Below, in pieces: positions 43,547-52,570 of a stretch of 64,000 bases of DNA (position 1 is the first letter of the stretch; every line of letters starts with the position of its first letter). Both the position numbers and the translations under genes were made by a program. Location: NCBI RefSeq assembly GCF_023208015.1, contig NZ_CP051627.1:2923501-2987500 (forward strand), given 5' to 3'. The DNA comes from Thermobifida alba. Lineage in GTDB: Bacteria; Actinomycetota; Actinomycetes; Streptosporangiales; Streptosporangiaceae. The notes below the pieces were generated by a model, which did not search any database, was not told the DNA's origin, and saw nothing but the letters and a program-made list of their open reading frames with translations.

Positions 43547-44878
43547 TTGGCGGAGAAACAGCGCCTCAGAATCGCGGTGCTCGGTACCGGGTACCTCGGA
43601 GCGACCCACGCCGCCTGCATGGCGGAACTGGGGTTCGAGGTCCTCGGGCTCGACACCGACAAGAGCAAGATCGACTCTCTCTCCTCCGGACGGGTCCCCT
43701 TCTACGAGCCGGGCCTGGAGGAGGTCCTCACCCGCAACCTCGCCGCCGGCCGGCTGCGCTTCACCACCGACTACGCCGAGGCCGCCGCCTTCGCCGACGT
43801 GCACTTCATCTGCGTGGGCACCCCGCAGCAGGCCACGTCCAACGCCGCCGACCTGCGGTACGTGGACGCCGCGGTGGAGTCGTTGGCGCCGCTGCTGACC
43901 CGGCCCGCGGTCGTCATCGGCAAGTCCACCGTGCCGGTGGGCACCGCCGCCCGCATCGCCGCCCAGTTCCACGCCCTCTCCCCGGCGGGCGAGGCCGTGG
44001 AGGTCGGCTGGAGCCCGGAGTTCCTGCGGGAGAGCCACGGCGTGGAGGACACGCTCAACCCGAACCGGATCGTGGTGGGCACCGACTCGCCCCGGGTGGA
44101 GCAGGTGATGCGGGAGATCTCCGCCAGCCAGATCGAGCGGGGCATCCCCTTCCTCGTCACCGACCTGCAGACCGCCGAACTGGTCAAGGTCTCCGCCAAC
44201 GCCTTCCTCGCCACCAAGATCTCCTTCATCAACGCGATGGCCGAGGTGTGCGAGGCCGTGGGCGCGGACGTGATCCAGCTGGCCGAGGCGCTCTCCCACG
44301 ACGACCGGATCGGCGGCAAGTTCCTCGGCCCCGGCCTGGGTTTCGGGGGCGGCTGCCTGCCCAAGGACATCCGCGCGTTCATGGCGCGGGCCGACGAGCT
44401 GGGCGTGGAGCCCGCACTGTCGTTCCTGCGCGAGGTGGACGCCATCAACCAGCGCCGCCGGGCGCGCACCATAGACATCGCGCGCGGCCTCATCGGCGGC
44501 AGTTTCGCCGGACGCACCGTCGGCGTGCTGGGGGCGGCCTTCAAGCCCAACTCCGACGACATCCGCGACTCCCCGGCCCTGGACGTGGCGGCCACCATCG
44601 GCTCGCTGGGGGCGCGGGTCACCGTCTACGACCCCGAGGCGCTGGAGAACGCCAAACGCGCCTACCCGCAGCTGAACTTCGCGCACACCATGGTGGAGGC
44701 GGTGCGCGACGCCGAGGTGGTGCTGCTGCTCACCGAGTGGGCGGAGTTCCGCGACGCCGACCCCGACGAACTGGGCAAGGTGGTGGCCGAGAAGCGGATC
44801 GTGGACGGCCGCAACGCGCTGGACCCCGACCACTGGCGCTCCCGCGGCTGGACCTACCGGGCGCTGGGAAGGCCCTGA
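43547..44878 (+). CDS. ugd: UDP-glucose 6-dehydrogenase
   Basis: Makes UDP-glucuronate from UDP-glucose using two NAD. The 443-residue protein has the Rossmann loop VLGTGYLGATHAACM (about 11-25), VGTPQQATSNAADL, the core helix TAELVKVSANAFLATKISFINA and the catalytic cysteine in GFGGGCLPKDI (about 265-275), the UDP-glucose type. FKPNSDDIRDSPAL is the C-terminal domain signature. Start is TTG 43547 with AGGAAGG upstream. It differs clearly from the WecC/WbpA-type enzyme at 28600, so the cell probably makes two different sugar acids. The CoA-binding gene follows after 37 bases. Confidence 0.92.
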   Translation: MAEKQRLRIAVLGTGYLGATHAACMAELGFEVLGLDTDKSKIDSLSSGRVPFYEPGLEEVLTRNLAAGRLRFTTDYAEAAAFADVHFICVGTPQQATSNAADLRYVDAAVESLAPLLTRPAVVIGKSTVPVGTAARIAAQFHALSPAGEAVEVGWSPEFLRESHGVEDTLNPNRIVVGTDSPRVEQVMREISASQIERGIPFLVTDLQTAELVKVSANAFLATKISFINAMAEVCEAVGADVIQLAEALSHDDRIGGKFLGPGLGFGGGCLPKDIRAFMARADELGVEPALSFLREVDAINQRRRARTIDIARGLIGGSFAGRTVGVLGAAFKPNSDDIRDSPALDVAATIGSLGARVTVYDPEALENAKRAYPQLNFAHTMVEAVRDAEVVLLLTEWAEFRDADPDELGKVVAEKRIVDGRNALDPDHWRSRGWTYRALGRP

Positions 44879-44915
44879 GACGGACCGGTTCTCACGCACG
44901 AGGGGGCGAAACGGC

Positions 44916-45332
44916 ATGGCACGGCTCAACGATCCCGAGGCGATCCGCCGGCTGCTGGCGGAGTCCGAGGTGTGGGCGGTGGTCGGGTTGGGCGACAACC
45001 CGCAGCGGCCCGCCCACGGGGTGGCGCGCTTCCTCCAGGAGCGCGGCAAGCGGATCGTGCCGGTGCACCCCCGTGCGGCGACGGTGCACGGCGAACGGGG
45101 CTACGCGTCGCTCGCCGACATCCCCTTCGACGTGGACGTGGTGGACGTGTTCCGCCGCGCCGACGCGGCGGGCGCGGTGGCCGACGAGGCACTGCGGCGC
45201 CCCGAGGTCAAGGGGGTGTGGTTCCAGTTGGGCGTGGTGGACGCCGCCGCGGCCGAACGGGTGCTGGCGGCGGGCCGCGTCATGGTGATGGACCGCTGCC
45301 CGGCGATCGAGTGGCCGCGGCTGCTGGGATGA
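44916..45332 (+). CDS. CoA-binding domain protein (YccU-like)
   Basis: A 138-residue single-domain protein of the CoA_binding_2 family. It shows VWAVVGLGDNPQRPAHGVARFL (residues 19-40), a Rossmann nucleotide loop, VPVHPRAATVHGERGYASLADI and the conserved late segment MVMDRCPAIEWPRL with Cys130. Such proteins bind CoA and are thought to be stress-linked thiol carriers, but no firm role is known. Start ATG 44916 follows GAGGGGGCGAAACGGC. It is probably cotranscribed with ugd. A small hairpin follows at 45336-45363. Confidence 0.88.
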   Translation: MARLNDPEAIRRLLAESEVWAVVGLGDNPQRPAHGVARFLQERGKRIVPVHPRAATVHGERGYASLADIPFDVDVVDVFRRADAAGAVADEALRRPEVKGVWFQLGVVDAAAAERVLAAGRVMVMDRCPAIEWPRLLG

Positions 45333-45335
45333 TCC

Positions 45336-45363
45336 CGGGCATCCGGGGGAACCCGAATGCCCG
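45336..45363 (+). terminator. Weak hairpin after CoA-binding gene
   Basis: CGGGCAT (45336-45342) pairs with ATGCCCG (45357-45363) around a 14-base loop. It begins 3 bases after the stop. Short stem and no U-tract. Confidence 0.4.
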
Positions 45364-45495
45364 CCGTTTCCCTCGAAACACCACGTTCCGCCTGGCCTCG
45401 GGGGCGGAACCGCTTTTGGGGCCGAGTGCGGCCGCATGGCCTGTATCCCGAGACCGCGCGGCCGTCACCTCCGGACCGCAGGAGGCGGCGTCGCG

Positions 45496-46102
45496 ATGGG
45501 AGCCGCCGCCTTGGAGCATCCGATGGCCGAAACTCACGTCGACGCTCGGTGGGCGTACCTGCTGCGCGCCCGGCAGGAGGTCGACATGCCCGAGGGATGG
45601 CGGGCGGAAATACGTGGGGAAGGCATCGTCGCGACCCCCGCCGTCTGCTGCGCACGGAACGACCGCGTTCGTGATCCAGCGGCCGATCGACCGGAGAATC
45701 CCCGACGGCTGGGAGATCCGCCAGGGGACGGGAGTGGCCATCGTCTCGCCGGCCCGGCGACGGGCGCCCGACCTGTTGGTCGTGCCCTCGGAGGCGGTTC
45801 CCGAAGAGCGGGAGGTCCCGATTCCCTCCGAGGAGGTGCTGCTGGCTGTGGAGGTCGTCTCCCGGGACAGCGCCACCGACGACCGCGTCACCAGGCGCGA
45901 GGAGTGCGCCGGGGGCCGGATCCCGCTGTACCTCCTGGTCGACGGGTACGACCCGCGCGGGGCCGGCGTCACCCTGTTCGCCACTCCCAAGGGCGGGGAC
46001 CACGCCGACAGCCACCGGGTGGACTGGGGCGAACCCGTCGCGCTGCCCGAACCGTTCGGCTTCGATCTGGAGACCGCCGGTTTCCGGGTGCCGCGCGACT
46101 GA
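45496..46102 (+). pseudogene. Uma2-family (DUF820) endonuclease-like gene, frameshifted
   Basis: Reading from ATG 45496 (AGGAGG upstream) gives a normal Uma2 start: DARWAYLLRARQEVDMPEG and AEIRGEGIVATP. The frame is then lost and the rest continues in the next frame from about 45640: AAHGTTAFVIQRPIDRRIP, RAPDLLVVPSE, LLAVEVVSRDSATDDRV and IPLYLLVDGYD, ending at 46102. Removing one C from the CCCCC run near 45633-45637 restores a single 201-residue frame. Besides the shift, the catalytic-lysine region reads RVTRREE with Arg where most members have Lys. It is therefore either a decaying gene or a sequencing error in a C run. Uma2 proteins are abundant in actinobacteria and of unclear role. Confidence 0.8.
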
Positions 46103-46153
46103 CCCCGGCGCCGGGGCGCCCGTCCGCACGACGCCCCCGTCCCGGTCCGCGGG

Positions 46154-46687
46154 TCAGCGGGCTCCGAAACCGAACGACGAGCCCTCCGCGAGCTTGCGGC
46201 GCAGCCGCTCCCCCTTGGCCTGGGCCTGCTGCTTCAGGTCGGCCTGGAAGTCGGCCATCTTCGCGCGCAGTCCGTCGTCGTGGACGGCGAGCATGCGCAC
46301 CGCCAGCAGCCCCGCGTTGCGGGCCGCGCCCACCGCGACCGTGGCCACCGGGACTCCCGCCGGCATCTGCACGATGGACAGCAGCGAGTCGAGCCCGTCG
46401 AGGTACTTCAACGGCACCGGGACCCCGATGACCGGCAGCGGGGTGACCGAGGCGAGCATGCCCGGCAGGTGTGCCGCGCCGCCCGCGCCGGCGATGACGA
46501 CCTTCAGGCCCCGTTCGGCCGCCTGCGCGCCGTAGGCGATCATCTCGTGCGGCATCCGGTGCGCCGAGACCACGTCGGCCTCGTAGGAGACGCCGAACTC
46601 GTCCAGCGCCTCCGCCGCCTCCTGCATGAACGGCCAGTCGGAGTCGCTTCCCATCACGATGCCGACGGTGGGCGGGGTCTGGCTCAC
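46154..46687 (-). CDS. purE: N5-carboxyaminoimidazole ribonucleotide mutase
   Basis: Converts N5-CAIR to CAIR in purine synthesis. The 177-residue protein shows [18 protein letters not shown] (residues 9-26), the [14 protein letters not shown] loop and [24 protein letters not shown], the hallmarks of class I PurE. GTG 46687 overlaps the purK stop (GTGA), so the two enzymes are translationally coupled and consecutive in the pathway. The C-terminal basic extension ([15 protein letters not shown]) is typical for actinobacteria. Confidence 0.96.
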   Translation of the reverse strand: MSQTPPTVGIVMGSDSDWPFMQEAAEALDEFGVSYEADVVSAHRMPHEMIAYGAQAAERGLKVVIAGAGGAAHLPGMLASVTPLPVIGVPVPLKYLDGLDSLLSIVQMPAGVPVATVAVGAARNAGLLAVRMLAVHDDGLRAKMADFQADLKQQAQAKGERLRRKLAEGSSFGFGAR

Positions 46688-47841
46688 TGCGGGTCTCCCT
46701 TGAGGTAAGCTGCGGCGCTTCTGGCTCGTTCCAACAGGTCAGCGGGGTCGTCTCCGACCACGGTGACGTGTCCGATCTTGCGGCCGGGACGGACTTCCTT
46801 GCCGTAGAAGTGCACCTTCAGCTCGGGGTCCCTGGCCATGACATGAATGTAGCGGCTGAACACGTCGGGATCGTGCCCGCCGAGCAGGTTGGCCATCACC
46901 GTGTGGGGGGCCACGGTCCGCGGCGACCCCAGCGGCAGGTCCAGCACCGCGCGCAGGTGCTGCTCGAACTGCGAGGTGCACGCGCCGTCGATGGTCCAGT
47001 GGCCGGAGTTGTGCGGCCGCATCGCCAACTCGTTGACCACGACACCGGTGTCGGTCTCGAACAGCTCCACGGCGAGCAGGCCCACCACGTCCAGGGCGGT
47101 GGCCAGGTCGATCGCGAGCTCCTGGGCGGCCACGGCCCGCTCCTCGGACAGGCCGGGCGCGGGGGCGATGACCTCGTGGCAGATCCCGTCGCGCTGCACC
47201 GTCTCCACCACCGGGTAGGCCGCGACCTGCCCGTAGGGGGAGCGGGCGACCTGCACCGCCAGTTCCCGGTGGAACGCGACCTTCTCCTCGACCAGCAGCG
47301 GCACCCCCTCCCGCGCGGCGCGCTCCACCACGGCCTCGGCCTCGGCCGCGTCGCCGACCACCCACACGCCCTTGCCGTCGTAGCCGCCGCGGGCCGCCTT
47401 GAGCACGACCGGCCAGCCGGTCCGGGCGGCGAAGTCGGTGACGTGCCCGAGTTCGGCGACCTCGCGCCAGCGCGGGCAGGGGGCGCCCAGTTCGGTCAGC
47501 CGCCTGCGCATCACCAGCTTGTCCTGGGCGTGGCGCAGCGCGTCCGGGCCGGGCCGCAGCACCGCCCCGGCCTCCTCAAGTTCGCGCAGGACCGGCTGGG
47601 GCACGTGTTCGTGGTCGAAGGTCAGCACGTCGCTGCCCTTGGCGAAGGCGAGCAGGTCGGCGCGGCCCCGGTCGTCGCCGAGGTGCACGTCGCCGACGAC
47701 GCGCGCCGCGCTGTCGGCGGGGGTGGCCGCCAGCACCCGGAAGTCCACGCCCAGCGCGATCCCCGCCTGGTGGGTCATCCGGGCGAGCTGGCCGCCGCCG
47801 ACCATTCCGACCACGGGGACGGTCCGGTTAGTCTCGCTCAC
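46684..47841 (-). CDS. purK: N5-carboxyaminoimidazole ribonucleotide synthase
   Basis: An ATP-grasp enzyme that carboxylates AIR with bicarbonate and ATP; its product feeds PurE. The 385-residue protein opens with [20 protein letters not shown] (about 9-28), then [54 protein letters not shown] and [17 protein letters not shown], which line the nucleotide and metal sites. Start GTG 47841 follows GAGGTGAGG. It is divergent from the GtrA gene with a 103-base gap. Confidence 0.95.
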   Translation of the reverse strand: MSETNRTVPVVGMVGGGQLARMTHQAGIALGVDFRVLAATPADSAARVVGDVHLGDDRGRADLLAFAKGSDVLTFDHEHVPQPVLRELEEAGAVLRPGPDALRHAQDKLVMRRRLTELGAPCPRWREVAELGHVTDFAARTGWPVVLKAARGGYDGKGVWVVGDAAEAEAVVERAAREGVPLLVEEKVAFHRELAVQVARSPYGQVAAYPVVETVQRDGICHEVIAPAPGLSEERAVAAQELAIDLATALDVVGLLAVELFETDTGVVVNELAMRPHNSGHWTIDGACTSQFEQHLRAVLDLPLGSPRTVAPHTVMANLLGGHDPDVFSRYIHVMARDPELKVHFYGKEVRPGRKIGHVTVVGDDPADLLERARSAAAYLKGDPQ

Positions 47842-47944
47842 GGTTGCCTCACCTCTCGGCTCACGACGTTGGGGTGTGGCCCCGCGGACGGCGCGGGAAC
47901 CCGAAGAAGTCTATTGGCCCTCCTGGTCCGGATCGGAACGGCTC

Positions 47945-48409
47945 GTGCAGTTGATCTCGACGTTGTACCGGCGCTTCGCCCACCTCATCCACGAGCTGGC
48001 CAAGTTCGGGACGGTGGGCGCGGTGGCCTACGTGACGCAGGTGGCGGCGACCAACCTGTTCTGGTACGGCCTGGGCCTGCCGGAGCTGGCCGGGCAGGCG
48101 CTGGGCACGGTCTGCGCCACCGTGGTGGCCTTCCTCGGCAACCGGTTCTGGACGTTCCGGCACCGCTCCCACGGCCGGCTGCTGCTGTCGTACGCGCTGT
48201 TCTTCGGGTTGAACGGGGTGGGCCTGCTGATCCAGCTCGCCTGCCTGTGGTTCACCGTCACGGTGCTGGGCCTGGACGGTCCGCTGGCGCGCAACCTCGC
48301 GGGCAACGTGGTCGGGGTGGGCCTGGGCACGCTGTTCCGGTTCTGGAGCTACCGCAGGTGGGTGTTCCGCGCGCCCCGGCAGGCCGCCTCCGAGGCGGAG
48401 CGGGGCTGA
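47945..48409 (+). CDS. GtrA-family membrane protein
   Basis: A 154-residue protein with four hydrophobic helices. It begins LAKFGTVGAVAYVTQVAATN (about 19-38), has FLGNRFWTFRHRSHGRLLL and ends with a second copy of the basic aromatic turn LFRFWSYRRWVFR, the GtrA pattern. GtrA proteins are thought to flip polyprenyl-phosphate-linked sugars, often for wall arabinogalactan or O-antigen glucosylation. I use GTG 47945; TTG 47951 is an alternative. No ribosome site is seen. The 249 bases after it, up to the response regulator, hold an AT-rich stretch (48430-48500) but no gene. Confidence 0.85.
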   Translation: MQLISTLYRRFAHLIHELAKFGTVGAVAYVTQVAATNLFWYGLGLPELAGQALGTVCATVVAFLGNRFWTFRHRSHGRLLLSYALFFGLNGVGLLIQLACLWFTVTVLGLDGPLARNLAGNVVGVGLGTLFRFWSYRRWVFRAPRQAASEAERG

Positions 48410-48645
48410 CCCGGCGCCCCCGCTCTCTCCGTAAAAAGGTCTTTACTTACTTTCAGCAACACCAGTCACAAAAAGAACTATTTGCTCAGCAGGACTTCCA
48501 CCCGCCTCCACCGCCCCCCGGAGACCCTCCCCGCAGACAGGGCGTTATGCGAGGTAGGAGAGGTATGTCAGGAAAAGGGCTTGCGTATTTTTGGGCAACC
48601 ACTGGTCCATCGGCGCGCGTAATCCGAAAATCTCGGCGAGAGTCT

Positions 48646-48659
48646 TACGATCAGTGCTA
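48646..48659 (+). promoter_or_regulatory. Leaderless promoter -10 element
   Basis: TACGAT (48646-48651) is followed after seven bases by the ATG at 48659. No ribosome site precedes the start. Confidence 0.6.
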
Positions 48660-49327
48660 TGACCTGCGTTTTGCTGGCCGAAGACGATGCTTCGATCTCT
48701 GAACCGCTGGCCCGCGCGCTCCGCCGGGAAGGGTACTCGGTCGACGTCACCGTCGACGGCATGGAGACACTCGACCGCGCCCGCACCGGCGACATCGACC
48801 TGCTGGTCCTGGACCTGGGACTGCCCGAGATGGACGGCCTCGAAGTGGCCAGGCGGCTGCGTTCGGAGGGTCACGGAACTCCCATCCTGATCCTCACCGC
48901 CCGCGCCGACGAGGTCGACACCGTCGTGGGACTGGACGCGGGGGCCGACGACTACGTCACCAAGCCCTTCCGGCTGGCCGAACTCCTGGCCCGGGTCCGG
49001 GCGCTGCTGCGCCGCGGCGGCGGCGAGGTCCCCGTCGTCCACGGAGTCCGTATCGACAACGACTCGCGCCGCGCCTGGCTGGGCGACCGGGAGCTGCAAC
49101 TCACCACCAAGGAGTTCGACCTGCTGCGGGTCCTCGTCCGCGACGCGGGCAAGGTGGTCACCCGGGAGCAGATCATGCGGGAGGTGTGGGACACCAACTG
49201 GTGGGGGTCGACCAAGACACTGGACATGCACATCTCCTGGCTGCGCCGCAAACTCGGAGACGACGCCAACCAGCCCTCCTACATCACCACCGTGCGGGGG
49301 GTCGGCTTCCGGTTCGAGAAGGACTGA
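48659..49327 (+). CDS. OmpR/PhoB-family response regulator
   Basis: A 222-residue DNA-binding regulator. The receiver domain (1-118) has the acidic pair in LLAEDDASI, the phospho-accepting aspartate in LLVLDLGLPEMDG (Asp52), the switch Thr in ILTARAD and Lys in VTKPFR. The winged-helix domain (about 125-222) shows LTTKEFDLLRVLVRDAGKVVTREQ and TLDMHISWLRRKLGDD, ending RGVGFRF. It starts at a leaderless ATG and lies 26 bases before the sensor kinase gene, its obvious partner. The regulated genes are not identifiable from the sequence. Confidence 0.95.
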   Translation: MTCVLLAEDDASISEPLARALRREGYSVDVTVDGMETLDRARTGDIDLLVLDLGLPEMDGLEVARRLRSEGHGTPILILTARADEVDTVVGLDAGADDYVTKPFRLAELLARVRALLRRGGGEVPVVHGVRIDNDSRRAWLGDRELQLTTKEFDLLRVLVRDAGKVVTREQIMREVWDTNWWGSTKTLDMHISWLRRKLGDDANQPSYITTVRGVGFRFEKD

Positions 49328-49353
49328 TGCACCTGCGGCGTTGACGAGGCACT

Positions 49354-50637
49354 ATGCGCAGGAGAATGCTGTTCTCCACCCTCGTGGTGGCCATCATCGC
49401 GGTCCTGCTGCTGGGACTGCCCCTGGGGGCCCTCACCTACCAGCAGGTGAACAACGCGAACGTCGCCCAACTGCAGCGCGAGGCCGAGATCATCGGCACC
49501 GAGGTGGACACGCAGCTGCTGCGCGAGGGCCGGGTCGACACCGCCTACTTCGCCAAGGTCTATCCCCAGCGGTACATCGAGATCACTCCCGGCGGCTCGT
49601 CCACCGTGGTCACCGGCGGCTGGGAGTACGACCCGCGCGACCCGGACGCGCCCGCGGCGCTCAGCGCGACGGCGGTCTCCGCCAGCGGCGCCTCGATCGT
49701 CGTGTGGCGCGACACCCGGGCCGTGCGGGAGGAGATCATCAGCGCCTGGCTGGGCATCGCCTCACTGTCCCTGCTGGCCATCGGCGTGGCGGTCGGGCTG
49801 GCCATCCTGCAGGCCAGACGGCTCACTCTGCCCCTGGTCGACCTCGCCGCGACGGCCGAGCGGCTCGGGTCGGGGGTGATCAGCCCGTGGGGGCACCGCT
49901 ACGGCATTCCCGAGGCCGACGCCGTGGCCGAGGTGCTGGACCGCAGCGCCGAGCGCATCGCCAGCCTGATCTCCACCGAGCGGCACTTCGCCACCGACGC
50001 GTCCCACCAGTTGCGCACCCCGCTGACCGCGCTGTCGATGCGCCTGGAGGAGATCATCGCCGAGGCGGACAAGCCCGACGTGGTGCGGGAGGAGGGCGAG
50101 GCCGCGCTCGCCCAGACCGAACGGCTCGTGGACATCGTGGAGAGCCTGCTGGGGCGGGCGCGCCGCACCCAGAACCCCAAGCTGGAACCGGTCGCCATCG
50201 ACGACGTGATCGAACAGTTCATGGAGGAGTGGCGGCCGGTCTTCACCCAGGCCGGGCGGAAGATCCAACTGGTCGGCCAGCCGGGCCTGACCGCCATGAC
50301 GGTGCCCACCGACCTGGCCCAGATCCTGGCGACCCTGGTGGAGAACGCCTTCAAGCACGGCGCCGGCACGGTGACCGTCCGCCGCGTGGAGACCGGCCAG
50401 TCGGTGCGCGTGGAGGTCAGCGACGAGGGCGAGGGCATCCCCGAGGAACTCGCCCCGCGCATCTTCGAACGCGAGGTGACCAGCGGCAACGGCACCGGAC
50501 TGGGGTTGGCCCTGGCGCGGCACATCGCCGAGTCCGAGGGGGCCCGGGTGGAGTTCGTCCACTCCAGACCGACCACCTTCGCCCTCTTCCTGCCGCCGGG
50601 CCGGGCCGGCTCGCCGCGGACCACCGGACCGGCCTGA
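49354..50637 (+). CDS. Sensor histidine kinase
   Basis: A 427-residue kinase partnered with the response regulator upstream. Two membrane helices (about 6-28 and 130-151) flank a 100-residue extracytoplasmic sensor region with no recognised fold; a short HAMP-like linker follows. The H-box ATDASHQLRTPLTALSMRL holds the phosphorylated His (about 217), and the ATPase domain has LVENAFKHGAG (N box), VSDEGEGIPEE (G1) and GNGTGLGLALARHIAE (G2). The signal is unknown. It converges on the MBL-fold gene with 16 bases between the stops. Confidence 0.94.
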   Translation: MRRRMLFSTLVVAIIAVLLLGLPLGALTYQQVNNANVAQLQREAEIIGTEVDTQLLREGRVDTAYFAKVYPQRYIEITPGGSSTVVTGGWEYDPRDPDAPAALSATAVSASGASIVVWRDTRAVREEIISAWLGIASLSLLAIGVAVGLAILQARRLTLPLVDLAATAERLGSGVISPWGHRYGIPEADAVAEVLDRSAERIASLISTERHFATDASHQLRTPLTALSMRLEEIIAEADKPDVVREEGEAALAQTERLVDIVESLLGRARRTQNPKLEPVAIDDVIEQFMEEWRPVFTQAGRKIQLVGQPGLTAMTVPTDLAQILATLVENAFKHGAGTVTVRRVETGQSVRVEVSDEGEGIPEELAPRIFEREVTSGNGTGLGLALARHIAESEGARVEFVHSRPTTFALFLPPGRAGSPRTTGPA

Positions 50638-50653
50638 GCGGCTGCCGCCGGGG

Positions 50654-51283
50654 TCAGCCCGGAGGCGCCGCCCGGGCGGCGATCGTGGTGGTCCCGCCGT
50701 GGCCGGGCCGGACCGTGGTCTCGGGCGGCAGGGTGAACAGGTGCTCGCCGATCGACGCGCGCAGCGCCGCCGGGTCGGCGTGCGCGTCCCCGTTGCCGTG
50801 GACGCCGCGCGCGAGCAGGGTGTCGCCGGTGAACACCGTCGCCAGGGCGGGCGCGTACAGGCAGACCGAGCCCGGTGTGTGTCCGGGCGTGTGCCGCACC
50901 TGGAGTTCGACCCCTCCGACCTGGAGGACTTCACCGTGCAGCAGGGGCGCGTCGGGTTCCCGGTGGGGATGGTGCAGGTTCCACAGCCGCCCGTCGGCCG
51001 GGTGCAGCAGGATCGGCGCGTCGGCGAGGTCGGCCAGGGTCTCCGCCGCGTTGACGTGGCTCTCGTGCGCGTGGGTGCACACGATCGCCATCAGCTCGCG
51101 GTCGCCCAGACCGCGGGAGATGGCGGTGGCGTCGTGGGCCGGGTCGACCACGATCGCGCCGCGGTCGTCCCCGACGATCCACACGTTGGCGCCGACCTCC
51201 TGCTCCTGCCCGTCGAGGAGGAGCAGGCCCGAGGTGACAACCCTGCTGACCGTGACGGGGGCCGTACCGGTGCTGTCGGTCAT
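50654..51283 (-). CDS. MBL-fold metallo-hydrolase, altered metal motif
   Basis: A 209-residue glyoxalase-II-like hydrolase from ATG 51283; a GTG 12 bases upstream is the alternative. The metal motif HxHxDH reads HAHESH (residues 71-76): the Asp that binds the second metal is Ser75. His135 (HTPGHTPGSVC), Asp154 (FTGDTLL) and the late RPGHGGTT histidine are present, so the rest of the site is intact. Homologues in actinobacteria are annotated as MBL-fold or hydroxyacylglutathione-hydrolase-like enzymes of unknown substrate. Loss of the second metal ligand suggests one-metal chemistry or reduced activity. Confidence 0.88.
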   Translation of the reverse strand: MTDSTGTAPVTVSRVVTSGLLLLDGQEQEVGANVWIVGDDRGAIVVDPAHDATAISRGLGDRELMAIVCTHAHESHVNAAETLADLADAPILLHPADGRLWNLHHPHREPDAPLLHGEVLQVGGVELQVRHTPGHTPGSVCLYAPALATVFTGDTLLARGVHGNGDAHADPAALRASIGEHLFTLPPETTVRPGHGGTTTIAARAAPPG

Positions 51284-51380
51284 GGGGCGGACCACCGCTT
51301 TCCGTCTTTTCGCGGCACCGCGCGCACGCGGTTTCTCCCCAGGGGTCTTCCCGTCCCGCGGGGGAGTTAACGCGGCGCGT

Positions 51381-52391
51381 TCACCCGCGCGGCGCCACGC
51401 CCGCGCCGAAGCTGCGGCGCAGCGCGTAGGGCTGGAGCTGGCCGAGGCCGTGGGCGTGGCGGGCCCGCACCGCCACCACCTGGAAGTCCTCCTCGTCCTT
51501 GAGCTGGGCCGCCAGGGCGTCGTCGATGAGGACGGTGCCCGGACGGGCGAAGGAGGTCAGGCGGCTGGCCCGGTTGACGGTGGTGCCGAACACGTCGCCG
51601 AGCAGTGCCAGCACCGGCCCGTAGGCCACGCCGACCCGCACGTCGGGCACCTCGACGTGGGTCTTGACCCCGGCCGCGAGCTGCAGGGCGATGTCGGCGG
51701 CCTGCCGCGCGTCGTCGGCGACGTAGAGGATCTCGTCGCCCAGTGTCTTGACGATCCGGCCGCCGCCGGAGGCCACGATGTCGGCCGAGGTCGCCTCGAA
51801 CCCCTCCACCACGTCGGCCAGGCCCACCTCGTCCAGTTCTCGGCTGAGCGTGGTGAAGGAGACCAGGTCCGCGAAGCCGACGACGAGCGGGAAGTAGTGG
51901 GGGGAGGCGTCCTCGCTCTGCTGCTCCTGGACCGCCAGGCTGCGTGAGACCGCCGCCGCCAACTGGCGCCGCCACACGTGCAGCAGCAGCGTCTCCATGT
52001 CGGGCAGCAGCTCCTTGGCCAGTCCCACCAGCGGCCCCAGGTGCTCGTCGGTGTCGACCTCGGGCTTGTAGGACAGGGTGGTGAAGATGCTGGTCTGCCA
52101 CTCGGCGAGGCGGATCATGGTCTGGCCCATGGCCCGGGCGAGCCGGACCGCGGCCTCCTCGGTGAGGGTGCCCTCGCGGATCAGCCGGGCGGTGACCCGC
52201 ATGGCCTCGACGTCGCTGTCGGTGTAGGCGGGGGCGTCGTCGCCGCGGGTGGCGAACCCCAGGGCCCGCCAGACCCTGGCGACGATCTCGGGCGAGGTCC
52301 CCGTGAGACGCACCACCTCATCACGGGTATACCGCGCCTCGCCTCCCATCAGGACGGCTTCGGTCTCCTTGGGATCAGGACGAGACGACAT
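51381..52391 (-). CDS. Class III adenylate cyclase with N-terminal regulatory domain
   Basis: Makes cAMP from ATP. The 336-residue protein has an all-helical N-terminal domain (about 15-150) like the pH-sensing regulatory domain of M. tuberculosis Rv1264. The catalytic domain is about 165-330: metal-binding Asp175 (GFADLVSFT) and Asp219 (KTLGDEI), substrate-specifying Lys215, and the transition-state Asn273/Arg277 in TVNRASRL. All essential residues seem present. No membrane segment, so it is a soluble cytoplasmic enzyme. Start ATG 52391. In Streptomyces coelicolor a soluble cyclase also sits next to birA and an acyl-CoA carboxylase gene, as far as I recall. Confidence 0.9.
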   Translation of the reverse strand: MSSRPDPKETEAVLMGGEARYTRDEVVRLTGTSPEIVARVWRALGFATRGDDAPAYTDSDVEAMRVTARLIREGTLTEEAAVRLARAMGQTMIRLAEWQTSIFTTLSYKPEVDTDEHLGPLVGLAKELLPDMETLLLHVWRRQLAAAVSRSLAVQEQQSEDASPHYFPLVVGFADLVSFTTLSRELDEVGLADVVEGFEATSADIVASGGGRIVKTLGDEILYVADDARQAADIALQLAAGVKTHVEVPDVRVGVAYGPVLALLGDVFGTTVNRASRLTSFARPGTVLIDDALAAQLKDEEDFQVVAVRARHAHGLGQLQPYALRRSFGAGVAPRG

Positions 52392-52570
52392 GGGTTCTCT
52401 CGTATTCGAGGTCGGGGCGGTGGGGGTGGCGCCCGCCGGGCACGGGTCGGTCGGCACCCCTCCGCAGTGGTGAGGCGCGCGTGACTGTCGGTTTAGCCCC
52501 TCGGGGGCGCCCCCGTCAAGAAACATCCGTCCGGAGCGCTGGGGGCCGGTCCGGTCGGAGCAGGGGGAAC

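Noticed and set aside
44972-46102. A 376-residue plus-strand frame that would join the CoA-binding and Uma2 regions
   Set aside because: Its first half is a shadow of the CoA-binding gene. Only the part after about 45640 is Uma2-like, continuing a protein begun in another frame.
46104-46117. Perfect 14-base palindrome CCCCGGCGCCGGGG between the Uma2 pseudogene and purE
   Set aside because: All-GC palindromes of this length are expected by chance in such DNA. With no loop it is a poor terminator, so I do not list it as a feature.
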